From CAYYUA01 sp964542585 (lineage in GTDB: Bacteria > Bacteroidota > Bacteroidia > CAILMK01 > CAYYUA01): DNA of 64,000 nucleotides. A model generated the notes under the pieces. That model searched no databases and was not told the DNA's origin. It was given only the letters and a program-made list of their open reading frames with translations. Each line of letters opens with the position of its first letter. Position 1 is the first letter of the stretch. The translations under genes were made by a program, and so were the position numbers. Location of the stretch: contig CAZIUI010000015.1 of NCBI GenBank assembly GCA_964542585.1, positions 1 to 64,000 on the forward strand. The letters are read 5' to 3'. Below, one piece after another: positions 35,372 through 44,423 of the stretch.

Positions 35372-35754
35372 GTACCAAGGACAAGATTCGCGAATTCGTG
35401 GAATTCATTTTTTAGTTGCTCATACGCTTTTCTGAAGTTGTTCAATTCTTCATGCTTACTGTGATGATCTTCATTGATATGCACACGGGTGCGTTCTGCT
35501 AGTTGCTCTCGCTGAGCCAGTTCCCGCTCGTGCTTGTAGATACCGTAGCGCAGTTCATCTATCTGCTCTAAAGTATCAAAAAAGCGCCGCTTAAATGTGA
35601 CAATCTTTTGATGGTAATGGTCTTCCGTATCTCTGGCCGCGATCTGAGCTAGCTGATTTTGATAGTATTTCAGCTCATCATGGTAGAAATTAAGATCTGT
35701 TAGCCATTGCCGGTGTTCTTGGTGAATTTGCTGGTAAGATTTTGGCGCGTCCAT
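35368..35754 (-). CDS. Hypothetical coiled-coil protein
   Basis: A 128-residue soluble protein I do not recognise. It is highly charged and almost entirely helical, with heptad-like stretches (LNFYHDELKYYQNQLAQIAA, KHERELAQREQLAERTRVHI, ELNNFRKAYEQLKNEFHEFA). No Cys, signal peptide or membrane span. It probably forms a helical bundle. Its stop overlaps that of murF in a shared TTAA. A TAnnTTTG box precedes it on the minus strand. Confidence 0.75.
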   Translation of the reverse strand: MDAPKSYQQIHQEHRQWLTDLNFYHDELKYYQNQLAQIAARDTEDHYHQKIVTFKRRFFDTLEQIDELRYGIYKHERELAQREQLAERTRVHINEDHHSKHEELNNFRKAYEQLKNEFHEFANLVLGT

Positions 35755-35780
35755 AACGGTAATTTTTTAATAGTTCAAAG

Positions 35781-35788
35781 CAAAGTTA
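35781..35788 (-). promoter_or_regulatory. Bacteroidota -7 box (TAACTTTG, minus strand)
   Basis: The plus strand reads CAAAGTTA, an exact TAnnTTTG on the minus strand, 26 bases upstream of the coiled-coil gene start. It lies between two minus-strand genes, so the downstream one can be transcribed independently. Confidence 0.45.
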
Positions 35789-35823
35789 TTAGTTATTGTC
35801 AAGCACTTTTCAGATACATGGTA

Positions 35824-36303
35824 TCAAGGTTTTAATAAACGGTAAGGAACCCAAGCAAATAAGCATGCTGTAAGGGTAAGCAGGCCTAGCATACTCCAAT
35901 ATACCCAACCTAGAAAAGTTTTTAAAGTGTCTCCATAATAAACGATTAGTGAAACTGTAAGGATATTAGCTAACAGGGCCAGAAGAACAAGGGAACCGGC
36001 TAATACGAATGCCCATTTAAGCGACCGTAAAGCACCATAGCTCCCAATCAGTAATAATGAGAAGTAAATTGATAGTAGCCAAAAACCCTTTTGAACTTGC
36101 TTTAAAATAAGGGTGGGTATACTTTGGCTTTCCGGGGATTGCGCTGCTAATTTCAGGTAATCGGCTAAAGGTCCCGTGATGATCCAAAATCCAGCGTTAA
36201 ATAGGACACTCACTAAAAGACCATAAATGCTGAACCAGAATAGCAATTGTAAAAGGAATTGCTTTCTTGGTGATGGATCAAGGCTAACAGGTTGAATATT
36301 CAT
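35824..36303 (-). CDS. Hypothetical four-span membrane protein
   Basis: A 159-residue protein with about four hydrophobic helices (FLLQLLFWFSIYGLLVSVLF, LLSIYFSLLLIGSYGAL, WAFVLAGSLVLLALLANILT, YWSMLGLLTLTACLFAW) and no motif I recognise. The N-terminus (SLDPSPRKQFL) is probably cytosolic. A short loop between the first two helices carries the only long polar stretch (LAAQSPESQSIPTL). It lies upstream of the coiled-coil gene on the same strand. Function unknown. Confidence 0.7.
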   Translation of the reverse strand: MNIQPVSLDPSPRKQFLLQLLFWFSIYGLLVSVLFNAGFWIITGPLADYLKLAAQSPESQSIPTLILKQVQKGFWLLSIYFSLLLIGSYGALRSLKWAFVLAGSLVLLALLANILTVSLIVYYGDTLKTFLGWVYWSMLGLLTLTACLFAWVPYRLLKP

Positions 36304-36392
36304 TTTTTGAAAAGGACTTAAACGGTGATGGTCAACATACGTTTAATTTAAAATACTTACTTGGGCTCAATGGAATTACGCAGCAAGGCTTG

Positions 36393-36400
36393 TAATTTTG
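36393..36400 (+). promoter_or_regulatory. Bacteroidota -7 box (TAATTTTG)
   Basis: An exact TAnnTTTG match 36 bases upstream of the acyl-CoA dehydrogenase ATG at 36437. It overlaps an in-frame TTG, which argues against the longer reading frame. Confidence 0.45.
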
Positions 36401-36436
36401 CCCATTGCCTTTTCAAAACTAAAAATAGACGGCATC

Positions 36437-37579
36437 ATGGAGTTTGCGCTGACAGAAGAACATCAAATGATCCAAGAGGCGGCAAAAGATATTGCACAAA
36501 AAGACCTGGCATCTGATATCATTGAGCGAGATAAAGAGGCCATTTATCCGACTAAGCATATCAAAAAGTTAGCCGAGCATGGCTTTATGGGAATGATGGT
36601 TTCCCCGGAATATGGCGGTAGTGGCATGGATACGATCTCCTATGTACTTGCCATGGAGGAACTTTCAAAAATTGACCCATCGACTTCTGTTATCATGTCG
36701 GTTAACAATTCCCTTGTTTGCTGGGGATTGGAAACTTATGGCTCAGAGGAGCAGAAGCAGAAATACCTGAAGCCCTTGGCCACCGGGGAAAAAACTGGGG
36801 CTTTTTGCCTTTCAGAACCGGAAGCAGGCTCCGATGCCACTCAGCAACAGACCTCAGCCGAAGATAAAGGCGATCACTATGTAATAAACGGCACTAAAAA
36901 CTGGATTACCAATGGCGGTCATGCGGATATCTTTTTAGTGATGGCCCAGAGTGACCCTGAAAAAGGCGCCAAAGGAATAAATGCGTTTATCGTTGAAGCT
37001 GACCAAAAAGGGATTACCATTGGTAAAGAAGAAGATAAGATGGGTATTCGTAGTTCGGATACCCACTCCATAATGTTTGATGACGTTGAGGTTCCCAAGG
37101 AAAACCTGATCCATAAAGATGGTGCAGGCTTTAAGTTTGCCATGAAGACCCTGGAAGGAGGTCGAATAGGAATTGCTGCGCAGGCATTGGGTATTGCCTC
37201 TGGAGCCTATGAACTATCCCTGAAATACTCACAAGAGCGCAAGGCTTTCAGTAAAGAAATTTATAAGCACCAAAGTATTGCTTTTAAGCTGGCGGAAATG
37301 GCTACAAGGATTGAAGCTGCTCGGAACCTTACAATGAAGGCCGCTTGGTTAAAAGATCAACATCAGGATTACAGCACAGCTAGCAGCATGGCTAAGCTTT
37401 ATGCATCTGAAGCGGCCATGGATATCTCAACAGAAGCCGTCCAGGTGCATGGAGGTTATGGCTACGTCCGTGAATATCATGTAGAGCGACTGATGCGGGA
37501 TGCCAAAATCACCCAGATCTATGAGGGAACTTCAGAAGTTCAAAGGGTCGTGATTTCGAGAGCTGTGTTGGATAATTAA
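36437..37579 (+). CDS. Acyl-CoA dehydrogenase (short/medium-chain type)
   Basis: A 380-residue flavoprotein that oxidises acyl-CoA to the 2-enoyl-CoA and passes electrons to electron-transfer flavoprotein. Three family domains are clear: helical N-terminus (EEHQMIQEAAKDIAQKDL), a beta domain with GAFCLSEPEAGSDATQQQT and NGTKNWITNGG, and a C-terminal helical domain with ERKAFSKEIYKHQSIAFKL and VQVHGGYGYVREYHVERLMR. The catalytic Glu sits in IYEGTSEVQ. It is the usual size and most like butyryl-CoA dehydrogenase. The ATG 36 bases after a -7 box is preferred. A good terminator follows. Together with the 3-hydroxyacyl-CoA dehydrogenase at 58651 it serves fatty-acid oxidation. Confidence 0.95.
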   Translation: MEFALTEEHQMIQEAAKDIAQKDLASDIIERDKEAIYPTKHIKKLAEHGFMGMMVSPEYGGSGMDTISYVLAMEELSKIDPSTSVIMSVNNSLVCWGLETYGSEEQKQKYLKPLATGEKTGAFCLSEPEAGSDATQQQTSAEDKGDHYVINGTKNWITNGGHADIFLVMAQSDPEKGAKGINAFIVEADQKGITIGKEEDKMGIRSSDTHSIMFDDVEVPKENLIHKDGAGFKFAMKTLEGGRIGIAAQALGIASGAYELSLKYSQERKAFSKEIYKHQSIAFKLAEMATRIEAARNLTMKAAWLKDQHQDYSTASSMAKLYASEAAMDISTEAVQVHGGYGYVREYHVERLMRDAKITQIYEGTSEVQRVVISRAVLDN

Positions 37580-37607
37580 TTGAGGTTCAAACACTAGTTT
37601 TTCCTGA

Positions 37608-37644
37608 AGCCCCGTTTCCTAGTAATACAGGAACGGGGCTTTTT
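37608..37644 (+). terminator. Intrinsic terminator after the acyl-CoA dehydrogenase gene
   Basis: AGCCCCGTTTCCT pairs with AGGAACGGGGCT (one bulged T), loop AGTAATAC, followed by five T. It starts 28 bp after the stop codon. Confidence 0.85.
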
Positions 37645-37707
37645 AATTGGGCATCGAAATGAATTCTATTGGTATCTTCGTGAAAGAACGGCCACTTATT
37701 CTAAAGT

Positions 37708-39120
37708 ATGGAAATTGACGTTAGGCTTAGGACGGTAACTTTGTTAATACTTATGCTAACCAATTTAAACAACCTAAATAGTCAAGAATTAACGTGGTCC
37801 GATCCCTTTCCAGGTGAGACTGACGGTTACAGGGCAGAGCTCATGGAGCCCGTGGCGGGTGATTATCTTTTATTAGCTAAAAATGCTTATGAAAAAAACC
37901 GCTATATCCTCGGTTTTATCAACCGTGAAATGGAAGCAATACAGGTTAAGAAGTTGGTATTTCCAAATAACAGCCGGTTGATTAACCTTATAACCCAAGA
38001 TGGTACTGCACTCATTTTCTACTACCAACAGTCTAAGGATTCTACCTTTCTGCAAAGCCAGCAATACTGGCCAGCCAAGGATTCCCTGAGTTCTGCAGAA
38101 AGTATAATAAGCTTGAAGGGCGGAAATTACCGGGTTCACTTAGCGCCATCCTCAGATAGCTCGATTAGTGGAATTTTCCTGAATCCTAAAAAGTTGGCCT
38201 TTCAAGTTTTTCATTTGAATAAGCGCGCGCAACCCACCATGGAAAAAAAAGTAAAGTTTGAAAAAGGAAGTGAAACACCTTTTGTAAAAGAGCTGACTGC
38301 GGTGAGGAACACGCTAGCTTTCACAAGCCAGTTACCGGATAAAAAGGATCACTTCTACTACCGCTTGGATAGTAACCAAAAGCTACACAATGTCCCACTT
38401 TTCAATGATAGCCTTTCAGTAGTAAAAAGCCGGCTGAGATTTGATCGGGTTAACGATCAATTCATGGTGATAGGTTTATACAAGCTTAAAGGTAGTGAAA
38501 GCTTGAATGGATTAGTATTTTTACGCGAATCGGCTAAGGAGCAATATCTTCACTATGAGCGGTTCCCTAAGCGTTTGATCCAAGATGTTTTTGGGCAAAA
38601 TACGATGAAGAAAGGCCTTACTAATTTTAGGTTAAGAAGTATCGTACCCCGCAGTGATGGTGGTGGGATTGTTTTTCTGGAGTCTTATAAAAAGGATAAG
38701 AAAATATACCATGACAGGGGTTACTTTGGTACTATCAACGAAACAGTTCGTGAATTCCATTACTATGGGGAAGTAGTGATCTTAGCCATAAGTCCTGAAG
38801 GTCATATTCAATGGTCGAAAGTTCACAGGAAAAAGCAGAGCACTGTTAATGATAAAGGGCTTTATTCATCCTTTTCCCATATGGTACAGAAAAACCGCTT
38901 AGTGTTCCTTTATAACAGCATCAGCAATAAGACCATGAACTTGCTTAGCTATTCGGTGATGCCATCCGGGGATATGAAAGGAAAGTTATTGTTGAAAGAC
39001 CGGTACGACCAATTGAGGCCCGTCCCGCGTAAAGCTTCACAGGTGGGGCCATCAACGGTGCTAATGCCCATCATGAAAAATGACCGGTTTCATTTACTCA
39101 AGATAGATTTTAGCCGGTAA
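37708..39120 (+). CDS. Hypothetical secreted protein, probably beta-propeller-like
   Basis: A 470-residue protein with a signal peptide (VTLLILMLTNLNNLNSQ). The chain is mostly predicted beta strand with repeated aromatic-rich segments (YLLLAKNAYEKNRYILGFIN, NALFYYQQ-like strands, YGEVVILAISPEGHIQWSKV, GLYSSFSHMVQKNRLVFLYN). The last third resembles Cytophaga-type hypothetical proteins in which a strand like VVILAISPEG.I.W is followed by SFSH; I cannot name a family. There is no T9SS tail, so it may be periplasmic. TATCTTCG at 37673, one mismatch from the -7 box, lies upstream. Confidence 0.7.
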   Translation: MEIDVRLRTVTLLILMLTNLNNLNSQELTWSDPFPGETDGYRAELMEPVAGDYLLLAKNAYEKNRYILGFINREMEAIQVKKLVFPNNSRLINLITQDGTALIFYYQQSKDSTFLQSQQYWPAKDSLSSAESIISLKGGNYRVHLAPSSDSSISGIFLNPKKLAFQVFHLNKRAQPTMEKKVKFEKGSETPFVKELTAVRNTLAFTSQLPDKKDHFYYRLDSNQKLHNVPLFNDSLSVVKSRLRFDRVNDQFMVIGLYKLKGSESLNGLVFLRESAKEQYLHYERFPKRLIQDVFGQNTMKKGLTNFRLRSIVPRSDGGGIVFLESYKKDKKIYHDRGYFGTINETVREFHYYGEVVILAISPEGHIQWSKVHRKKQSTVNDKGLYSSFSHMVQKNRLVFLYNSISNKTMNLLSYSVMPSGDMKGKLLLKDRYDQLRPVPRKASQVGPSTVLMPIMKNDRFHLLKIDFSR

Positions 39121-39123
39121 TTT

Positions 39124-39131
39124 TACCTTTG
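39124..39131 (+). promoter_or_regulatory. Bacteroidota -7 box (TACCTTTG)
   Basis: An exact TAnnTTTG match immediately after the preceding stop codon and 52 bases upstream of the hydrolase-OsmC ATG. Confidence 0.45.
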
Positions 39132-39183
39132 GTTGCTATTTTTAAATACCAACAAATCACAAATAACGTTAATCGAGTAGCCT

Positions 39184-40404
39184 ATGGATCGTCAAAAAGT
39201 AGCTTTCCAGAATGAATACGGTGAGCAGTTGGCTGCTTACCTGGATTTTCCGGTTGATCAGCGTCCAGTGGCTTATGCCTTATTTGCGCACTGCTTCACC
39301 TGTAATAAAAACCTAAAGGCTGTCAACAACATTTCCCGTTCATTGACGCAGAAAGGTTTTGCTGTATTGCGTTTTGACTTTACAGGATTAGGGGAAAGCG
39401 AGGGGGACTTTTCAGATACCAATTTCTCCTCTAACGTTACCGATCTTGTGCAAGCTAGCCAATTTCTGAGAGAACACTATGAAGCTCCTGCTCTCTTGAT
39501 GGGCCATTCCCTGGGGGGAGCAGCCGTCCTCCTGGCTGCGCATAAGATGCCGGAACTGAAAGCAATTGCTACCGTTGCTGCCCCCTCCAATCCCGATCAT
39601 GTCACTAAGCATTTCCAGGATCAAATACCGGAGATAAAAGAAAAAGGTGAAGCCACTGTTAATCTGGGGGGGCGTGATTTTACGATTCGCAAACAATTTG
39701 TGGATAACCTTGAACGGTCCAATCTTCAGGATTACATTTACAATCTTCGCAGACCTCTATTAATCCTCCATTCCCCGTCTGATAAAACCGTAGGTATTGA
39801 TAACGCTGGGGAGATCTTTCAGCATGCCCAGCATCCTAAGAGCTTTATAGCCTTGGATAATGCTGATCACTTATTGATGAAAAAAGAAGATTCCCTCCAT
39901 GTGGGTGAGGTTGTGGCCTCATGGGCCGAACGCTACCTGCCTGCCCGGCAAGAGCAAGACTTAAGCACAGAAAAGCAGGCTGTGGCTCGTACTGATAAGT
40001 ATTCCTTTACCACTGATGTGAAGACCGGGAACCATCACTTGCTGGTGGATGAGCCCACATCAGCCGGCGGTAATGAGCTTGGCCCCAATCCCTATGATTA
40101 CCTCGCCACCGCCCTCGCTAGTTGCACCTCCTTAACATTACACATGTATGCAGGCCACAAGCAGCTGCCCCTTGAAGAAGTGCGAGTGCATGTACAGCAT
40201 CAGAAAACCTATGATCAGGATTGTGACAATGCGGAGGACAAAGGCTCTAAGATTGACTTGCTGGAAAGAGAAATTGAGCTTTTTGGCGACTTGGATGAAA
40301 AACAACGGGAGCGCCTGGTCCAAATTGCTAATAAATGCCCTGTCCACCGAACCCTGAATTCTGATATTAAAATTACCACTAACGAACGCCGGAACGAAGG
40401 ATGA
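39184..40404 (+). CDS. Alpha/beta-hydrolase fused to OsmC-like domain
   Basis: A 406-residue two-domain protein. Residues 1-255 are an alpha/beta hydrolase with nucleophile Ser in GHSLGG, RFDFTGLGESEG, an Asp in HSPSDKTVGI and a His in LDNADHLL. Residues about 270-400 are an OsmC/OhrA-like domain: VDEPTSAGGNELGPNPYDYL, ALASCTSLTLHMYAGHKQLP and NKCPVHRTL. The two Cys (in ASCTS and KCPVH) match the peroxidatic pair of OsmC proteins. It may detoxify organic peroxides or acyl esters; the pairing is known in Bacteroidota and proteobacteria. Probably cytosolic. porQ follows 40 bp downstream and may be cotranscribed. Confidence 0.9.
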   Translation: MDRQKVAFQNEYGEQLAAYLDFPVDQRPVAYALFAHCFTCNKNLKAVNNISRSLTQKGFAVLRFDFTGLGESEGDFSDTNFSSNVTDLVQASQFLREHYEAPALLMGHSLGGAAVLLAAHKMPELKAIATVAAPSNPDHVTKHFQDQIPEIKEKGEATVNLGGRDFTIRKQFVDNLERSNLQDYIYNLRRPLLILHSPSDKTVGIDNAGEIFQHAQHPKSFIALDNADHLLMKKEDSLHVGEVVASWAERYLPARQEQDLSTEKQAVARTDKYSFTTDVKTGNHHLLVDEPTSAGGNELGPNPYDYLATALASCTSLTLHMYAGHKQLPLEEVRVHVQHQKTYDQDCDNAEDKGSKIDLLEREIELFGDLDEKQRERLVQIANKCPVHRTLNSDIKITTNERRNEG

Positions 40405-40444
40405 ACCCTGGAATCATACGGGCTTACCCTTTAAAAGAGCATTT

Positions 40445-41494
40445 ATGCGGTTAATGTTAAAGTCTTTGCTTTTTAACACCCTTCTTTGTGTAAGTCCAGT
40501 GTTGCTTCAAGCGCAGATTGGTGGGGTGAGTGCTTTTCAGTTGTTGGATTTTCCAACATCAGCCAGAGCCGCTGCCATGGGGCAATATCACATTACGACC
40601 CGTAATGCTGATGTGAGTCTTGCATTGGAGAATCCGGCTTTACTAAATTCTCGTATGGATCAGCATGTGGCGTTAACCGGTAACAGCTACATAGGAGATA
40701 CCAAATATGGGTCTGCTGTATATGCCCGGGAAGCTGATAATGGTACCATGATGATGGGTGGTCTGCAGTTCATGAACTACGGTTCCTTTACCCGTTCTAA
40801 CAAGGTAGGCGACCGGCTGGGGGATTTTACCGCTGGTGACGCCAATTTACTGGTAGGAGCAGCCCGCGAATCGGGTCCATTTTCTATGGGATGGCGCCTG
40901 AATCTCATGTATAGCAGTCTTGAAAGTTACAGAGCTATTGCCACAGCCATGGACTTTGGCATAACCTATCAGGATACGGGTAAGCTGGTAACTGCCTCTT
41001 TAGTGGCCAATAACCTCGGTATGATGTTATCCCCTTATGTGGAAAACCAGCCGGAGCCTTTGCCCTTGAACGTACAGCTAGGATTATCCAAGCGGTTCAA
41101 GCACGCGCCATTCAGGATTACGGTTTTGGCGCATCACTTGAATGTTCCGGATATGACAAAGCGGATTGCGGATCAAGGGCCATCAATTGGTGGACTTGGC
41201 AATGAGAGTAACCAAGGTAGCCCATCTTTAGGTGATAAAATTTTCCGCCATTTTATTTTGGGTGGCGAGCTCATCTTCTCCGAAAATATTCAACTGCGCT
41301 TTGCTTACAATCACCAGTTGCGCCAAACCATGGCTGTTGAAACCAACAAGGGTTTGGTTGGCTTTTCCGGAGGGGTAGGAATAGGCATTGGTAAGTTCAC
41401 CATTAATTACGGGCTAGGAAGTTACCACCTAGCAGCTACCACCCACACTTTATCGGTGACTACGGATCTGGAGGAAATATTTGTTACCCAATAA
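40445..41494 (+). CDS. porQ: PorQ, type IX secretion system protein
   Basis: A 349-residue outer-membrane protein with a signal peptide ending VLLQAQ. It opens GGVSAFQLLDFPTSARAAAM and continues DVSLALENPALLNSRMDQHV, the pattern of PorQ/PorV-like beta barrels. It ends with barrel strands (FTINYGLGSYHLAATTHTLS). PorQ works in the T9SS shuttle or attachment complex with PorU, PorV and PorZ. Here it is separated from other T9SS genes but serves the six T9SS cargo proteins of this window. Its stop is 5 bp from the convergent parE stop. Confidence 0.85.
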   Translation: MRLMLKSLLFNTLLCVSPVLLQAQIGGVSAFQLLDFPTSARAAAMGQYHITTRNADVSLALENPALLNSRMDQHVALTGNSYIGDTKYGSAVYAREADNGTMMMGGLQFMNYGSFTRSNKVGDRLGDFTAGDANLLVGAARESGPFSMGWRLNLMYSSLESYRAIATAMDFGITYQDTGKLVTASLVANNLGMMLSPYVENQPEPLPLNVQLGLSKRFKHAPFRITVLAHHLNVPDMTKRIADQGPSIGGLGNESNQGSPSLGDKIFRHFILGGELIFSENIQLRFAYNHQLRQTMAVETNKGLVGFSGGVGIGIGKFTINYGLGSYHLAATTHTLSVTTDLEEIFVTQ

Positions 41495-41499
41495 CGCCT

Positions 41500-43407
41500 T
41501 TAACCCGTGTTATCCTCAGCCAGGGCGGTTTCGCCTTGAATATCTTCTTCCAGGTCTTTTACCAGGTCTTGCTCCACCCGAAGGTTATCAATGATAAAAC
41601 GCTGGCGATCTCCGGTATTTTTACCCATGTAGTAATGCAACAACCGGGGAATAGAGGTGTCTTTGTTCAAGATCACAGGTTTAAGCCGTATCCCATCCGG
41701 GCTGATGAAGCGGCCGAACTCATCAGGTGAAATTTCTCCCAAGCCCTTAAACCGTGTAATCTCGGGTTTGCCTTTTAGTTTTTGGATGGCCTCCTGTTTT
41801 TCTTCATCACTGTAGCAGTAAAACGTCTGTTTTTTATCCCTAACGCGGAACAGGGGCGTTTCCAGGATGAACAAATGTCCTTGTTTGACCAGATCAGGGA
41901 AGAATTGCAGGAAGAAGGTGAGTAGTAGCAGCCTGATGTGCATGCCGTCAACATCTGCGTCAGTGGCAATGATCACCTTGTTGTATTGGAGGTTCTCCAG
42001 GCCATCCTCAATGTTGAGGGCATGTTGCAACAGGTTGAACTCCTCATTTTCGTACACTACTTTCTTTTTCATCCCGTAGCTGTTAAGCGGCTTACCCCTA
42101 AGACTGAAAACCGCTTGCGTTTGCACATCACGTGCTTTCGTGATAGACCCACTCGCAGAATCACCCTCTGTGATGAAGAGCATGGTGTCTTGTGCTACCC
42201 GCTTCTTATCATCTGTATAGTGGACGCGGCAGTCGCGAAGCTTTTTATTGTGAATGCTGGCCTTTCGTGCCCGTTCTTTCGCCAGTTTCTTGACACCGGC
42301 AATTTCCTTACGCTCTTTTTCGCTCTGCTGAATCCGCTTCAGCAAGGCATCGGCTGTTTCAGGGTTCCGGTGCAAATAATTATCCAGGTTATCCCGGAGG
42401 AAATCGTAGAAAAAGGTCCGCATTGTGCGGCCTTGCTCTTCTATATTCGATGATCCAAGCTTGGTTTTGGTTTGTGACTCAAACACCGGGTCCGGCATGC
42501 GGATACTGATTGCTGCTATTACTGAAGAGCGAATGTCTGAAGGGTCGTAATCCTTTTTGTAGAAATCCCGCAATACTCTAACTAGCCCCTCTTTGAAGGC
42601 ATTCAGATGGGTGCCACCCTGCGAAGTGTGCTGTCCGTTCACAAAGGAATAATATTCCTCCCCATATTGATTCCCGTGAGTGAGGGCAATCTCTATATCA
42701 TCACCCTTCAGATGAATGACGGGGTAACGCATGTTCTCCTCGTCCGTCTTGCGGTATAGCAGGTCTAAAAGGCCGTTCTCAGAGTAATACCGTTGACCGT
42801 TGTATTCAATCGTCAATCCGGCATTCAGGAAAGCATAGTTCCACACCATGTTTTCTACGTACTCAGGGATAAAATGGTAATGCTTGAAAAATTCCCTGTC
42901 AGGCTGAAATCGAATTTCAGTCCCATTTTGCTCATTGACGTTCTCCAGGTTTTCTTCATCCTGATAAAGGCCATTGGTGAAGGTTACTACCCGGGCTTGT
43001 CCATCTCGTATGGATTTAACTTGGAAACGTTCTGAAAGGGCATTGACCGCCTTGGTCCCAACACCATTCAGCCCTACAGATTTTTGGAAAGCGGCTGAAT
43101 CATATTTCCCACCGGTATTGATCTTTGACACACAGTCAATTACCTTTCCCAGGGGTATTCCTCGTCCGTAGTCCCTTAGGACCACTTCCTGTTCATCAAT
43201 CGTGAGTTTGATCTGCTTCCCAAACCCCATAACATACTCATCAATGCTGTTATCGATCACCTCTTTCAAAAGCACGTATATGCCATCATCCGGGGCTGAA
43301 CCGTCCCCAAGCTTACCGATGTACATTCCCGGACGCATGCGAATATGCTCTCGCCAGTCTAATGAGCGGATGGATTCTTCCGTATATTGATCGCTTTGTT
43401 TAGCCAT
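41500..43407 (-). CDS. parE: ParE, DNA topoisomerase IV subunit B
   Basis: A 635-residue type IIA topoisomerase B subunit. The N-terminal GHKL ATPase region has IRMRPGMYIG, DNSIDE, RDYGRGIPLG and GLNGVGTKAVNAL. The transducer contains the QTKTKLGSS loop. The TOPRIM domain has FITEGDSASGS, RGKPLNSYG and DADVDGMHIRLL. The C-terminus has RFKGLGEISPDEF. The GyrB-specific 170-residue insertion is absent, which favours ParE over GyrB, as does KPLNSYG. It should unlink chromosomes after replication with ParC, whose gene is not in the window upstream. A strong identification. Confidence 0.93.
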   Translation of the reverse strand: MAKQSDQYTEESIRSLDWREHIRMRPGMYIGKLGDGSAPDDGIYVLLKEVIDNSIDEYVMGFGKQIKLTIDEQEVVLRDYGRGIPLGKVIDCVSKINTGGKYDSAAFQKSVGLNGVGTKAVNALSERFQVKSIRDGQARVVTFTNGLYQDEENLENVNEQNGTEIRFQPDREFFKHYHFIPEYVENMVWNYAFLNAGLTIEYNGQRYYSENGLLDLLYRKTDEENMRYPVIHLKGDDIEIALTHGNQYGEEYYSFVNGQHTSQGGTHLNAFKEGLVRVLRDFYKKDYDPSDIRSSVIAAISIRMPDPVFESQTKTKLGSSNIEEQGRTMRTFFYDFLRDNLDNYLHRNPETADALLKRIQQSEKERKEIAGVKKLAKERARKASIHNKKLRDCRVHYTDDKKRVAQDTMLFITEGDSASGSITKARDVQTQAVFSLRGKPLNSYGMKKKVVYENEEFNLLQHALNIEDGLENLQYNKVIIATDADVDGMHIRLLLLTFFLQFFPDLVKQGHLFILETPLFRVRDKKQTFYCYSDEEKQEAIQKLKGKPEITRFKGLGEISPDEFGRFISPDGIRLKPVILNKDTSIPRLLHYYMGKNTGDRQRFIIDNLRVEQDLVKDLEEDIQGETALAEDNTG

Positions 43408-43949
43408 TATTGGGCCCCTTCATTTGTTCAGCTAATTTAGAAGCTTGAATAGAATTGACAACACCGAATGAAAAACTACAGGTTCTGAAATACAGTTCAT
43501 CTAAGTACATAAGGGATTTCCCCGATTGTTGTTATTGAAATTAAAAACCTGTCAAGCACCCTTAAAACCGTAACTAAACAGGCATATTTTTAATAAGGAG
43601 AATACAACTTTTACTGAATAACTTTCCGATAGGTAAAAGCAAATAAACCTCTTGGACCCCTTAAAATTGTCAGAATAAATGTTTAAGAATCACAGAGGTA
43701 TTGCTGCATAGAGCGTAAGGACTGTATAAGATGGCTAAACTTGCTTTAAAACAGCATATAGCATGGAAGGGGGAAAAGCGAGCCTTTGGTTTTTACCGGT
43801 TTTCGTTATCAAGCCGCGATTTTTCGGTGCTTTTTTTAAAAAGCTTTCAATGTTGGCTGGCCAAGCATTAAGGGTGTTTGGCTATTGTAATTTAACCAAT
43901 TATCTTATGACAAACATATTTATTTAGAACCCTGCCTTAAAAACCGTAC
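43408..43949. other. Spacer without recognised genes
   Basis: About 540 AT-rich bases between divergent genes. A 46-codon frame at 43731-43871 (MAKLALKQHIAWKGEKRAFG and on) has no recognisable similarity. No exact TAnnTTTG box was seen. Confidence 0.4.
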
Positions 43950-44369
43950 ATGAAATTTCATGGCTTATACAGGAGAGCCGTTCAGACTGCTATCAGGTTG
44001 TTACAAAATCCATCAAAGGTTGTGAATCTCATTCGCCGGGCTAACCAAAAAACCACTAAAACCGGCAAAAAAGGAGCTTCAATGGAGAAGGAAGTACCCT
44101 ACTGGAAGGAGCGAATACAATTGCTGGGGAGAATGGTTAAAGCGTACATTAGAGGCGATTATACAGCCGTTTCGTATACATTCATTGTAAAAGCAGTGGC
44201 TGCCTTGATCTACTTTGTGTGGATTTTTGATTTGATACCGGACATGATCCCTGGTGCCGGCTTGGTGGATGATGCCACGGTCTTAGTCTGGATCCTTAAT
44301 TCGCTGAACCAGGAGCTTGATCGTTATCAGGAATGGGAAGAAGCCAATAATCCGCCGGGTAGAGAGTGA
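43950..44369 (+). CDS. YkvA-family (DUF1232) membrane protein
   Basis: A 139-residue protein. The DUF1232 core lies at about 84-120: VAALIYFVWIFDLIPDMIPG and AGLVDDATVLVWIL, with the family's Tyr-Phe-Pro-Asp-hydrophobic-Pro pattern and acidic LVDDA. It probably inserts a hairpin into the membrane. The N-terminal 60 residues are basic (RRAVQTAIRLLQNPSKVVNL). Function of the family is unknown. The next gene begins after a -7 box, so it may be transcribed separately. Confidence 0.88.
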   Translation: MKFHGLYRRAVQTAIRLLQNPSKVVNLIRRANQKTTKTGKKGASMEKEVPYWKERIQLLGRMVKAYIRGDYTAVSYTFIVKAVAALIYFVWIFDLIPDMIPGAGLVDDATVLVWILNSLNQELDRYQEWEEANNPPGRE

Positions 44370-44399
44370 AAATGTGCAGGCTAAGGGCTTGCTGTTGGT

Positions 44400-44407
44400 T
44401 ACCTTTG
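44400..44407 (+). promoter_or_regulatory. Bacteroidota -7 box (TACCTTTG)
   Basis: An exact TAnnTTTG match 16 bases upstream of the DUF3127 ATG, implying a very short leader. Confidence 0.45.
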
Positions 44408-44423
44408 AATTCAAAAGGCAACT

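Noticed and set aside
41938..42453. 171-residue frame antisense to parE
   Set aside because: Shadow of the parE coding strand; no family resemblance.
43731..43871. 46-codon ORF in the spacer before the DUF1232 gene
   Set aside because: No recognisable similarity or promoter; kept only as part of the spacer description.
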